From Hyposmocoma kahamanoa (taxonomy: Eukaryota; Arthropoda; Insecta; Lepidoptera; Cosmopterigidae), in the NCBI RefSeq assembly GCF_003589595.1, contig NW_020653900.1, positions 6,246,606 to 6,310,605 of the forward strand: DNA of 64,000 bases, written 5' to 3'. Positions 1 to 9,924 of this stretch are shown here, piece by piece. A program made the position numbers and the translations under genes. Below the pieces are notes generated by a model. That model was not told where the DNA came from, made no database searches, and saw only the letters and a list, made by a program, of their open reading frames with translations. The stretch's first letter is position 1. Every line of letters starts with the position of its first letter.

Positions 1-203
1 ATAGATTCCATGTACACGATATCAGGAAGTATTTTTTAAGGTAACATGTACAGAGCATGCATTTGGTTACATGCTAAATGCTTCAAAACACGAAAGCATA
101 GTGCTAAATATAACTTGATTTATGTATTTTGATTCCAATATTTCGTAATACCGAATAACAACTTAATACGAATCGTGAGTAAGATAGCTTATGTCGGACT
201 TAC
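1..203 (-). other. 5' part of intron 1 of the Osiris gene
   Basis: This is the sequence downstream of the splice donor of the Osiris exon on the minus strand. The donor reads GTAAGT (plus-strand 198-203, ACTTAC), a consensus site. Translation beyond it runs to a stop at about 163, as expected of intron. No acceptor or second exon is visible before the window edge. Confidence 0.75.
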
Positions 204-726
204 CTGATTCTTCATCGTCGTTAATCTCGTTTTCTTCATCAAGCGACCTATCCATGTCCGAGCTTCCAGTGAGGTAGATGATATTCGCCTCGTTGCTGTA
301 CTTCCTCACATCAACGTTATTCTTCTTGAAGCACACACCGTCACCAATGTTTATATCACCCGAGTACTCAAGCTTCTCATCCAAATATGAATAAACATTA
401 TTCTGTACACAGCTCACTGACGGATGCACCGTACACTTGTTCAATAAGTTATCCCATAAAGAGTTACCAGTTCTAAATGTTCCATTTTTATACACATCAC
501 TAAAGAACGACCTACCAGCTATGGCTTCAACTATTTTCATTCGCCTAGGTATATCGTCTTCAATTTTTGTTTCGTTAATTTCACTAGATTGAACTATGTG
601 AATGTTCGATATTAACACTATGAATAAGATTATTCTTCTCAAATCGATTTTGGATATCGATTTCATTCGATTTTCTATTCGATTTCGGCTCTGTGCCGAG
701 CACTCATTTCGGTTTAGCGTCGCCAT
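204..726 (-). CDS. Osiris-family (DUF1676) protein, first coding exon only (gene continues off the left edge)
   Basis: Osiris proteins are insect-specific secretory or endosomal proteins tied to cuticle formation; their genes usually lie in a syntenic cluster. Two ATGs are possible. ATG at 724-726 gives MATLNRNE. ATG at 664-666 gives MKSISKIDLRR followed at once by a hydrophobic IILFIVLISNIHIV stretch and a likely cleavage after QSS, that is, a signal peptide. I favour the second because a signal peptide should be N-terminal; the longer form would add 20 polar residues. After it come a short acidic stretch, then LLNKC...SCVQNNVYSYLDEKL and INIGDGVCFKKN, which match the two-cysteine region and the start of DUF1676 in the family. 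The exon ends in an acidic run (DEENEINDDEES) and a codon split after its first base at a GTAAGT donor. The rest of DUF1676, the hydrophobic segment and the AQxLAY motif must lie to the left. Family assignment is by motif recognition; the particular Osiris paralogue is not assigned. Confidence 0.82.
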
Positions 727-735
727 CGTCAAATC

Positions 736-772
736 ATTACTGCACGAAAACAATACCTTTGTCTACTTATAT
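736..772 (-). promoter_or_regulatory. Core promoter of the Osiris gene: TATA box and initiator
   Basis: Read on the minus strand, ATATAAG begins at 772 and an initiator-like GTGCAGTA has its A at 741, so the TATA box starts at -31, the canonical spacing for an insect TATA promoter. The inferred 5' UTR is 14 nt to the ATG at 726 or 74 nt to the ATG at 666. The very short leader to the first ATG supports use of the second. The start site itself is inferred from motifs only. Confidence 0.6.
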
Positions 773-1340
773 GTTTTTTTTTAAAAACAAAGGGCGTTGT
801 TACCGTGGCCGGTCACACATGTTAATTTCATTCTTTACTTGTTAAAATATGAATTTTAATAAATCGAAAGTTGTGCAAGTGTCTTCGTTGACACTTTGAC
901 ACTTTACGTCGTCGTAGGTTGTCATGTCATCTGAAACAAAAGAAAGTAAAATTTTAAATTTTTGTTGAAAAGAAAAGTTCTGGAATTGTAATTAGAAACC
1001 ATTAAATATTAATAAGATACGAAGTGAAAGCTGTTGTAAATGTAAATTTTTGTGCCAAAGATTTTGAAAACAGCCGTAAATATAGTTAACTATGGTGTAT
1101 GAAGTAATTTTATGTGAATACTAAATGATATTATAATTGAATTAGCTGTTGCCCGTGACTTCGACTGCATAATTTTTTACACACATTATGATATTACTAT
1201 AACAATGATAAATATAAATATTTTGAATGTATAGACGGCATTGAATGTACCTATACACATTGACGGATCTTGTTCCGTTGGAGGCTGTTGACAGTACAAT
1301 CTGGGTACATTGACTAAACACTATTTGTTTTTTATTTTTT
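773..1340. other. Upstream intergenic sequence, nothing recognised
   Basis: AT-rich single-copy-looking sequence upstream of the Osiris promoter. I see no coding segment and no member of the repeat families found elsewhere in the window. Cis-regulatory sites for the Osiris gene would be expected here but none can be named. Confidence 0.4.
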
Positions 1341-1344
1341 GATT

Positions 1345-1485
1345 TAACGACCTCGGTGGCCCAACGGGGTGCGATTCCTGGTAGGACCAATTTGGGAAAT
1401 AAACTTTTCCAAATTGGTACTCATAGTACTGAATTTCGTAGTTTGAGGCAGTTGGTGTGATTGTCTGGCACATTATTATTTTATT
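1345..1485 (+). repeat. Family I SINE-like element, copy 1
   Basis: Starts with a tRNA-like head (CTCGGTGGCCCAACGG, then GTGCGATTCCTGGTAGGACC), followed by CAATTTGGGAAATAAACTTT and the body ending GTGTGATTGTCTGGCACATT and ATTATTATTTTATT. The same order recurs at 4215-4425 (minus) and 38738-39335 (plus, interrupted). The part between box A and box B is shortened here. Confidence 0.6.
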
Positions 1486-2217
1486 CAGGCGGTCATTTGA
1501 AAGTTATACAAGACACTTTTGTGTATAACTATGCATTAGTTGCAGACTACTGGAAAACCTTTTTGTAGACAAAATTGCAGTGCTACCTCACCAGATTCCT
1601 ACGAAATGTAACTCTAGAACATATTACATAAAATTGCCTATGCGAAAAACAATGCTTGCCCCAGGGATTTCTTAATTGTCAACACAAAATACCCATTCAG
1701 GGGTAATGTATAAGTTGGTATACGTGGTACAGGACACAATAATTACAATAACGAGTTTTCTTGTACAACAAAACAAAAATTATGTAATAAAAAATATCAA
1801 TAGCATTAAATTATTTTAAATTATATAAATACCTTAGATAAATACACATTTTATAATATAATACGTATAAAATGGATGGAACAGTGGATAAATAGTTCTC
1901 CTTAACTCTCGTCTATTCACTCTCATTTGAAGTGTTTATACATGGCCCTATTAAATTGTGGTTACAAATACAGCTGTCATTACAGGTTGTGCCTAATGTC
2001 AATCTGTTATGACCAATGATCTGCCAATGTTGGCAAACATTGGCAGATCGCATTACTTCGCCTTTAAAAAAAACACTTTCTAAAAAACATTTCGAGTACA
2101 TTGGAATAGTAATTCCCATCACTCGAGTTACGTTGCGACGAAAAACAAAAGAATCACGCAAAGCGTGTTTAAAAGATAAAAACTATACCTAATTCGTTTT
2201 ACGCAGCTGTATGTTTT
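1486..2217. other. Unassigned AT-rich stretch with one perfect hairpin
   Basis: No coding or repeat-family match was seen. It contains a perfect 14-bp inverted repeat with a 4-nt loop at 2018-2049 (GATCTGCCAATGTT / AACATTGGCAGATC). Confidence 0.4.
2018..2049. repeat. Perfect 14-bp hairpin, 4-nt loop
   Basis: Arms GATCTGCCAATGTT (2018-2031) and AACATTGGCAGATC (2036-2049) are exact reverse complements around GGCA. No adjacent features suggest a function. Confidence 0.85.
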
Positions 2218-2228
2218 ATTGTCTTTTT

Positions 2229-2680
2229 TTAACCGACTTTAAAAAAGGAGGAGGTTCTCAATTTGACTGTATGTTTTTTTGTATGTATGTTACGCGATAA
2301 CTCCGCTATTTGTGAACCGATTTTCATGATTCTTTTTTTGTTGGAAAGAGGGTACCTCCACAGTGATCCCATTTCATTTTGAAGAAAATCATCCACCTTT
2401 AAGGGTGGCTGATGACGCATGAACATTCATTTTTATAAATAACGCCTAAATTTTACTTAAGGAGCAATTATTTTAATGGTTGGTTTTGCTATTCGCCAAT
2501 TCAAGGCGTTTTTCTCTCAATATACTTTCAGTAGTGAGAACCGTTTTTTATTATCTCCTGTGTCAAGTTCTGCATAGTGGCGAACTAGGCGATATTGCAA
2601 TAAAACTTGGCAAATAGATGTAATGCCACGTACTTTTGGGGTCGGTTTTTTAGTACTCTGTACTGAGATTATGTGTAATA
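2229..2680 (+). mobile_element. Family C element, copy 1 (long subfamily)
   Basis: Begins AACCGACTTTAAAAAAGG, passes GTATGTATGTTACGCGATAA and TTTTTTTGTTGGAAAGAGGG, and ends AATAAAACTTGGCAAATAGA, GGGGTCGGTTTTTTAGTACT and CTGTACTGAG. The start AACCGACTT and end GTCGGTT are inverted, as in a terminal-inverted-repeat element. This copy carries an extra internal block (about 2410-2570, ATGACGCATGAACATTCATT then TTTTAATGGTTGGTTTTGCT) shared with the copies at 46259-46890 and 50290-50575, so two subfamilies exist. Confidence 0.7.
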
Positions 2681-2830
2681 AATTTATTTCAGATTTTTTA
2701 TGTGTGCACTGTTTTGAAGTTCTTTACATGTATGGAATTATTATATATTTTTTTGTTAATAAAATAATAAACAACGTGGCAAGAGAGCAGCTTTGCGAGA
2801 TTTTTAATTTGCGCAAGATCGTTTAAATAG

Positions 2831-3032
2831 GGCATGGCATCTAGCGCCAAGTAGAAATGTGAGCATTTCTGCGTTCCAGTTTTGAAGGATAAGGGTGCTG
2901 GTGAAATCACAGGCACATGGGACTTGTCAACTTAAAGCTCTGAATGGCTCTGCAACTGTTATGGATAGGCGTGTCGCTTACCACCAGGCGTACGACTTGT
3001 TCGTCCCGTCACTTGTTATTATAAAAAATAGA
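2831..3032 (+). repeat. Family B repeat, copy 1
   Basis: Contains ATGTGAGCATTTCTGCGTTC, AGGGTGCTGGTGAAAT, GGCACATGGGACTTGTCAAC, and ends CGACTTGTTCGTCCCGTCAC with TTATTATAAAAAATAG. A central block (CTCAGGGTGACGGGCGCAGT in other copies) is deleted here. Orientation plus is defined for the whole family by this A-rich end. Confidence 0.75.
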
Positions 3033-3343
3033 CTTTTCTGAGCAACTTAGCTCATTTTATAGTTCCCTAAAAATCCACTAGATGGCATTGACCCAGTGTA
3101 CGTAAATTCCGCATCGCGGTGTTAAATTTTCCGTCGAATGGAAATTACCTCGATCAAATTTTAGAACTGTAAGGGATGTCATTATCGACACCAGGTTATG
3201 GTACTATTAATTTGTTTCTAAGAGTCATATCCTGGAAGGAACCTATCTGATTTTGTATTATACCATAAGCACTTTGACCTTCTCTACAGGCAGATTAAAA
3301 TATGTCTATATGTACAATTACGTAAATAAATATTATGTATACA

Positions 3344-3665
3344 TAACGTGACCATATGTCCCGCTTTTAAGCTTCGTGTCCCGCTGTCCCCAAAATACTT
3401 AACAATGTCCCGCTTTGACAAAACAGGACACACGTAATATTTCTTTTTTTAAATGGCGCGAAAGCGTAAAACCAACCACGAGACTACACAAGATTAGCTC
3501 TTTTTTCTCAATTTTTGGTCATTGTCAACGTCTTTAGTTCCTTTCTTAAATTTTTCTAATCACTCAACATTTTGTAACTATTTGATACTTGTTTTTTTTT
3601 GTTTTTAAAACAATAATAAATATACGGGCGTCCCGCTCTGAGGGACAACAATAATGGTCAAGTTA
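3344..3665 (+). mobile_element. hAT-type MITE with 8-bp target duplication TGTATACA
   Basis: Termini are TAACGTGACCATATGTCCC on the left and, inverted, TAACTTGACCAT...TTGTCCC on the right. The exact 8-mer TGTATACA flanks both ends (3336-3343 and 3666-3673), the duplication length of hAT transposons. The interior repeats GTCCCGC several times and has no transposase coding potential, so it is non-autonomous. Confidence 0.7.
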
Positions 3666-3773
3666 TGTATACACAAATAGTAAACTTCGTAGAGAATAAA
3701 AGTCGTTAAAATTGAAAATTAAGATCATTGAGTAATAGCAAAAATACTTTTTAATTTTTTTTCATAATATTAA

Positions 3774-4053
3774 GTAACGAGATGAACAAGTCCTGATAGT
3801 AACATATAGCCTGTCCATAACAGTTGCAGTGCCACTCAGAGATTAAAATCGCAAAGATCTGAGAGGCACTGCCAATGCGCCCGTCACCCTGAGTCATAAG
3901 TTGACAAGTCCCATGTGCCTGTAATTTCATCAGCTCCCTTATCCTTCAAAATCGGAACACAGTAATGTTGACATTACTGCTTGGCGGCAGAAATAGGTAC
4001 GGTGACAGTACTTCCCTGGACGAACTCTTTCACAAGAAGCTCTATAGCTACTA
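3774..4053 (-). repeat. Family B repeat, copy 2 (near full length)
   Basis: From ACGAGATGAACAAGTCCTGA through CATAACAGTTGCAGTGCCAC, CCCGTCACCCTGAGTCATAA, ACATTACTGCTTGGCGGCAG to GGACGAACTCTTTCACAAGA. Both ends of the family are present. Confidence 0.8.
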
Positions 4054-4204
4054 TTACTTAAAACCAAATGTTTAATGTATAGAACACCAAGTTTTATGAA
4101 TATTCACCAGCTTTCGCTACAAGAGGGAAATTTCGCTACATCTAAAGGGAAATCATTGGCATCATTCTAAGAACTATACCCCAAGTCATGACCTTCGATA
4201 ACAT

Positions 4205-4428
4205 TTCCTACTTTTCACTTTTAGTTTTAGAACTGGGAATTTCATAGTTTGTGACCAGGCAATTAAAGTGTACTATGAGTACCATAGCATCGGATTTCAC
4301 TACGGGGCCCCAGAACACTAATTTACAAAAGTTCATTTCTCATATTGGTTCTACCGAGAATCAAGCCTGGGACCAACACACCAGCTTACACAGAGCAATC
4401 GGTTGAGCCGAGATTGTTATAAAAGGGT
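4205..4428 (-). repeat. Family I SINE-like element, copy 2
   Basis: On the minus strand it reads AATCTCGGCTCAACCGATTG, a box A-like start, then TTGGTCCCAGGCTTGATTCT (box B-like), GTAGAACCAATATGAGAAAT and a tail with ACTCATAGTACACTTTAATT. It matches copies at 1345 and 38738. Confidence 0.65.
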
Positions 4429-4430
4429 TG

Positions 4431-4799
4431 AAATTATTAACCTCTGTGATGCTGGTTCAACCGGTCTAGATACCGGATATAGTGACATTGCGTACACGCA
4501 GATCACACAGGCTGTCTAGCATAGAGCTGAAATGTTTTATCAGGATACAGTATTTACATAAAAGGAAAATACTTACTTACTTATTTTATACTTACTTATT
4601 TTGTAACAAATATTTGAATATAAAAGTCTTTTTACATCACGTACATATCGTCGGATTTGGCACGAATGAGCGTAACTTTTCTTGTTTTTAATAATATTTC
4701 TTTGTTTTTACAAGCACTTACAATATCACGGGGATAGGGGACCCTGTATCTACTGCGTCACGTGAACTTTGCATAAGTTCATTATTAACAAACAGATCA
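4431..4799. other. Unassigned stretch
   Basis: No coding or repeat-family match was recognised. Contains short imperfect TTACTTACTTATTTTATA repeats near 4570-4605. Confidence 0.35.
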
Positions 4800-4906
4800 A
4801 ATAAACAAGAAGGAGAATTCTTTTGATCTGGTTGTACTCGAACCCGCCTTTGTTGCTTTACCGTGGTTACCGCTTTTACCAGTTGAGCTAATGGTAGTAA
4901 AAACAT
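4800..4906 (-). repeat. Family F tRNA-derived SINE head, copy 1
   Basis: On the minus strand: TTAGCTCAACTGGTAAAAGC (box A-like), GGTAACCACGGTAAAGCAAC, then GCGGGTTCGAGTACAACC (box B-like). Similar heads occur at 29947 (plus), 56635 and 56955 (minus). The T-arm cannot pair fully, so it is not a working tRNA. Confidence 0.6.
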
Positions 4907-5698
4907 CGTGCTATTTAATAAAATAAATATTTAGCATAAGGTGTTGATAATTTTACTATGTGTATTATTTGGAGTATTGTTTCTGGCGTAATAATAATAA
5001 AAATATTTTTTTTTTTTCATATAAATATACTGATTAATATAATGAGTGTTATTTTTATATATTTCATATATATAAAACTAACAATCATTTTACAGGTTTG
5101 AATTACAAAGATGCTAGCCAATTTCAAAAATTTTAAGAGAACCGAGTGTTAGTAAAAATGTTGATTGACCAATGTAACGAGATTGTCTTATTTTAATAAA
5201 TGCCCAATGAAAGCAGACAATTTGTATAAGAGTCCAGTTTGTCTCTGTCTCAGATTAGTTTGGAAAAAAAAGAAAAAATATAAGAAAACATTATAATTTA
5301 GAAAACAATGTCTATAAGATTCCATTCGATTTTATTTCAAATTAGATTCCAATAAGAATACAAAAAGCGGAAAAAAATATTTTCTTTGTACAAAGATAAA
5401 GCACAGATTGGTATTTCGTAGACAGTATTTTACTGTCGTCGTTGTCGAGAAATAAAACAAAAAAAAGACGCGAAAGAATTGGGAACGTGACCATAAATTT
5501 AAGCCAGATGAAAGCTTAGGAGAATAGAATGTATTCGAACATCATTTCGGATTAACATTTTTGTAGTATTTTTTAGCTTTCAAGTGTCCCACTGTACAGT
5601 ATTCCCTAAAGTCCCCTACCTATCTGGCAGAAAAATAGCGCTGTAATTTGTTAAGGTCTACTTTAACCCCATGCCATAGCGCAAAGGATTTTGTTTTA
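4907..5698. other. Unassigned AT-rich stretch
   Basis: AT-rich sequence with homopolymer runs; no coding or family match was recognised. Confidence 0.35.
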
Positions 5699-5848
5699 AT
5701 GATACCAAGTGATGGGACGAACAAGTCGTGCGCCTGGTGGTTAGCGACACTCCTGTCTATAACAGTTGCAGTGCCTTTCAGAGCCACCCGTCACCCTGTG
5801 ACATAAGTTGCCAAGTTCTATGTGTCTGTAATTTCACAAGCAATTAGA
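5699..5848 (-). repeat. Family B repeat, copy 3 (truncated, internal deletion)
   Basis: ACCAAGTGATGGGACGAACA, CGCCTGGTGGTTAGCGACAC, ATAACAGTTGCAGTGCC, then a jump to CACCCGTCACCCTGTGACAT and an end in TGTAATTTCACAAGC. It lacks the half that carries GCAGTAATG. Confidence 0.7.
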
Positions 5849-5934
5849 ACATTTACTACCATATACCACACAATTAATGAGATACACCCACAAAATATTG
5901 AGGTTGCATGTGGCTAGTAGCAAATCTTTTTTAT

Positions 5935-6745
5935 AATATCAAGTGACGGGATGAACAAGTGATTCGCTCAGTGGTAAGCGACGCAGACCCGTTGTTGCAT
6001 ACAACTGATACAAGTAGACACTTGTATCAGTTGTAGTGCAACCATCGAGTATATAACCAGAAATAGAGACGAAATAAGGGCCTTCCATCCCTGGCAACTC
6101 ATCAGGCAAATGGGCCTTACATCACTTTTAAATATCAACTCGTTTGTGATGAAATTATAAGTTAGAAAGCTGAAATAGTACAGCGCCAACCACTGACTTG
6201 TGTGTACGTCTCCGTATATTCCAAAAATATTCTGTATTTATTGTAATAAGGATAATATATCTAACAATGAGGGACTGTTCCATTCGGTGCTGTGAGAAAA
6301 ACAGCAAAAATCTAATTACAAAACAAACGGAATCACATTTCGTCGTTAATTAAATATTAAATATGTAATTTTTCAATTTTTGTTCATTATACTAAAACTC
6401 AAGTTAAACCAGTCGGTTTGAAGTGAAACAATTGACGACACCCGTCAAATGTTTCGAATTCGGTCTGGCCAATCGGAGCGCAGTCGTCACCGTAAAGATG
6501 TAGCAAAATAGCTTTTAAACAACTAAAATGACATTTCGTCCTTATATCTGGTTATATACTCAATGAGAGCAACTCAGAGCTTAAAATTACAAAAATCTCA
6601 AGAACACTAACACTGTACGCATCGCCCTTTGACATAAAATTTATAAGATCTACGTGCCTGTAGTTTCTCCAGCACTACCCTTCAACACCGAAACGCAGTA
6701 ATGCTCACATTACTGCTTGACGGCAGAAATACGTAAGTCATTAAG
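5935..6745 (-). repeat. Family B repeat, copy 4, split by an inserted hAT-like element
   Basis: Left part 5935-6042 (ATATCAAGTGACGGGATGAA onward) and right part 6566-6745 (GCAACTCAGAGCTTAAAATT ... ACATTACTGCTTGACGGCAG) join into one copy when 6043-6565 is removed. The left part also carries a perfect hairpin at 6001-6034. Confidence 0.7.
6043..6565. mobile_element. hAT-like MITE inserted in a family B copy
   Basis: Ends CATCGAGTATATAACCAGAA on the left and, inverted, CATTGAGTATATAACCAGAT on the right. The flanks AGTGCAAC (6035-6042) and AGAGCAAC (6566-6573) agree at 7 of 8 positions, fitting an 8-bp duplication. A degenerate copy of the left terminus occurs near 39697-39747. No transposase coding is seen. 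Confidence 0.6.
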
Positions 6746-6779
6746 TAAAATTATTTTTGTTACTAAGTTTATTTTCATT

Positions 6780-7025
6780 GGAATTACAACGTGTCAGGTT
6801 TCATTGAAGTCGGTTAATGGGCTATGAGTGAAATTCAATAAATTGGATCCGTCTGATAATTTGCTGCATTTAGAGGTGGAATATTTTCTTCAGTTTAAAT
6901 GGGAACACTGCCGACCTTCCTCCCTTTCCAACAAAAAAAGAATCATTGAAATCAATTCACAAATGACGGAGTAATCTCGTAACATACACACACAAAAAAA
7001 TACAGTTGAATTGAAAACCTAGTTA
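6780..7025 (-). mobile_element. Family C element, copy 2
   Basis: Contains TTAGAGGTGGAATATTTTCT, TTTCCAACAAAAAAAGAATC, CGTAACATACACACACAAAA and ACAGTTGAATTGAAAACC, the minus-strand order of family C. Confidence 0.7.
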
Positions 7026-8204
7026 ATGAGTGGTTACAGCATTGATACAAACGCGTGATTGTTTCGATGCAAACGCTCGACTGTATCGCTTATTGTATAA
7101 TTATTTATGTACGAAAAATCTGTATATGTTTATGCACATTATTTTGTTTTGTTAAATGTGATTTGAAAAGTGAAATTAATAAATGCATTAAATAAACAAA
7201 TTAGTTAATTAATTTTAAACGTGAATCGCATTTGTATTGCGTTTCCGTCGTGCTGCTACAAGACGCCGTGTGTAACCGCTCTTAGGAAATGTTATAACGT
7301 GACCTTTGGGTTGGCACAGTACATAGAGCTGACATAGTTGGTATGTTTACAATAAACTAAACTGTAGTAAACAGACCACGGAGTTGATTCGTTTGTACGT
7401 CGTTTCCACAGAGATATTAGAGTCTAAATGTGCTATACCGTTGTTATTGCTTTGAAGAAGTGTAAACGCATGTAAATGTAAGCTTTTAGTAGAAAGGGAA
7501 TTTAAATTTTCAAGGTTATCTGTTGGAAATGGAAATATGTTTGAATCGTTTGTTTATTTATTTATTTATATTCACCAACACTTAAATACATTCGCCAGGG
7601 TATTACAGTTAAAATGCTTAATCAATTATCGGTGAACATGCCATGATATGAGTATGAAAGCTATGACAATTATTATTAATTTACTGTAACAAATTACATT
7701 ATAAAATAAATGTAATACACATTACAAATAACATTCTGTTACGTGCCAAAAATTCCAATATTGACTTCCTGAAGCGAGGCAATGAGATTGCGAAGATATC
7801 CATTTCGAGAGGTTTAGCACTTACCGAGGATACTTTTGCGCAATGGGGTGAAAAAGATTTACGTCGTACCTACGTGACATCATAATGATAAATTATATGG
7901 TGAGTAATTACATAGTTCATGAACGTGTAAATTATAAATATTTGTTGTGAACGCAATTAGTGACCTAACTACGCGAAGCAGTCACAAAACGGTCGTTAAG
8001 GGCACATCGCATTAATGCCGGGGTTTCTATTTTGAACCAATCAACTAACATCACATGAATGTCATCCCTACTACCTACTTAACGGGTTTTTTGTACAAAT
8101 TAATAAAGGTCAAAAAGACCGTTCACTTTTAAATTGTTTTTCCGTAATTATAACTTTTTATAAAAAATAAACGGGCCCCTAAAGTTTGCTTACCGGCTTT
8201 ATTA
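7026..8204. other. Unassigned stretch
   Basis: No gene and no family member recognised. A short (TTTA)n run lies at 7549-7567. Contains moderately CG-bearing sequence at 7225-7300 without coding support. Confidence 0.35.
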
Positions 8205-8402
8205 TGTGAAAGTGCGCGAAACCGGATCCATCCGTAGTTCGCCACCATTACTTACAGGCGGAAAATTTCCTTCAAATTTAAATGAGACCAATACTGAGGT
8301 ACCCTTTTTCTAACAAAAAAAGAATCACCAAAATCGGTTTACAATCACGTAACATACATGTTAAAAAATGAGAACCTTCTTTCTTTGAAGTCGGTTAAAA
8401 AG
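8205..8402 (-). mobile_element. Family C element, copy 3
   Basis: GAAAGTGCGCGAAACCGGAT through TAACAAAAAAAGAATCACCA to CTTTGAAGTCGGTTAAAAAG, the terminal motif of family C. Confidence 0.7.
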
Positions 8403-8650
8403 GAAATGCTTCTATTAACGATTACCCCACACTACTTCTGTAATTTAGCTACCAATTGCTATTATTTAACAGAAAACAACAAATTGTCTTTGATTTCATG
8501 GGGTCGTCGAGATCCTCTACTTCTTCTGCCTGAGCTGACTCAGGCACTTTGTAAAAATTGTTATTCATATGAAAAATTAAACCTCTCGGATTACTGACAT
8601 AATGAGAGAGATTAAGGTACAAGTTAGTAGTTCTAGAACTCAACATGAAA

Positions 8651-8799
8651 CAGTTCGTCCAGGGCAGTACTGCTACTGTATCTACTTATGCCGCCAGGCA
8701 GTAATTTAAACATTACTGCGATGCGGTGTTGAGGAAACTACAGGCACATAGGGCTTGTCAACTTTGTGTCGAAGGGTGATGGATGCAGTGTCAGTGCTT
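8651..8799 (+). repeat. Family B fragment, copy 5
   Basis: CAGTTCGTCCAGGGCAGTAC, TATGCCGCCAGGCAGTAAT, AACATTACTGCGATGC and CAGGCACATAGGGCTTGTCA. Lies head-to-tail against the minus copy that follows. Confidence 0.65.
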
Positions 8800-8805
8800 T
8801 TTTAT

Positions 8806-8882
8806 TATTATACCAAGTAACGAACAACACGAACAAGGACGAACAAGTCGTGCGCCTATAAAAGCGATACGCCTGTCCATTT
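8806..8882 (-). repeat. Family B fragment, copy 6
   Basis: ATTATACCAAGTAACGAACA, GGACGAACAAGTCGTGCGCC, GCGATACGCCTGTCCAT. It meets the plus-strand copy at 8651-8799 across a T-rich junction, giving an inverted pair. Confidence 0.65.
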
Positions 8883-9142
8883 CTTCAAAGGTGTTGTAAG
8901 CGGGCCATAAACCTTTATAAAAAAATGATTGGTTAAAATTTAAACGGTACTTGGCCACTTCTATTCTATCTCTTTGGTTTTTGTTTTGTAGCGTTTGTGT
9001 GGCTTTCATTCCAGTTTGTTGTCATAAATTGTTAACGAAATATACTCAGATAACAAAACAAATATGCATTAAATATTGGTCGTGTTTCATTATTATTTTA
9101 TTTACTCGTAGAAAAGTATTGTGTAATTTTTTTTGTAAAAAA

Positions 9143-9508
9143 GAAACGGACCTCAAAGGGTTGTGGAATTCATTTCATCACAACATCTATATGCCAAGTT
9201 TTATTGACATCGGTTACCGGAAAATGCGCTAAACCGGATTCATCCCCTAGTTTGCCACCCTTAGAGGTGGAATATATCCTATAGATATATATATATAGGA
9301 TATATTTATAGGATATATATATCCTATAAATATATCCTATATAGCCTATATATATAGAGAATACTGAGGTACTCTCTTTCCAACAAAAAAAGAATTATCA
9401 AAATCGTTTCTCAAATGCCGATGTGAGTTATCGCGTATCATACATACAAAAAAAAGGATACAGTTGAATTGAGAACATCCTCTTTTTTATTTTGAAGTTG
9501 GTTAAAAG
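9143..9508 (-). mobile_element. Family C element, copy 4, with a palindromic AT expansion
   Basis: Right and left ends are typical (AAGTTTTATTGACATCGGTT; GAAGTTGGTTAAAAG). The middle, normally TTCTTCAAATTGAAATGGGA, is replaced at about 9271-9360 by inverted iterations of TATATCCTATA / TATAGGATATA. Confidence 0.7.
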
Positions 9509-9888
9509 TGTCGTACCTATTACTTAGGTACTAAAAAATCTGTTTGAAAAAGTCAAATGGTGCCTCATGTGGTAATATGGGAAAGCGGCAATAGTTCGTA
9601 TCAACAAGTTTTAATATTCTGATTGCAGACGAGAGACGGAATATACGAAATTCCGTTTTCTCCGTCTTCAAAAATATATCTATGTCACCCATATGTCATC
9701 TTACATTGTTATTGCTATTTTTTTAATTTTTGCGCTAACTTTAGAAAAGTTACGTTAGTTACTCAGTAAGAAGTTTTTAATTAAGAAACCAAAATATATT
9801 CCAAAAAAAGTTTTTTTTTAACCTTAAAGTCACGTATCTATCAAACCGCTCGTATATTTTGGTAACGACAACACATGTACATATATAA

Positions 9889-9913
9889 TTTACAGCTCCT
9901 TGACCTTTTTATA
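9889..9913 (+). repeat. 25-bp direct repeat, left copy (flanks a SINE A composite)
   Basis: TTTACAGCTCCTTGACCTTT plus TTATA occurs here and exactly again at 10586-10610. The two copies bracket a family A element, so they read as its target duplication, long for a SINE. Confidence 0.7.
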
Positions 9914-9924
9914 GCTTTTTTTGC

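Noticed and set aside
727..753. Longer N-terminus for the Osiris protein beginning at 753
   Set aside because: The first codon there is TTG, not ATG, and it lies upstream of the inferred start of transcription at 741. ATG at 726 or 666 is preferred.
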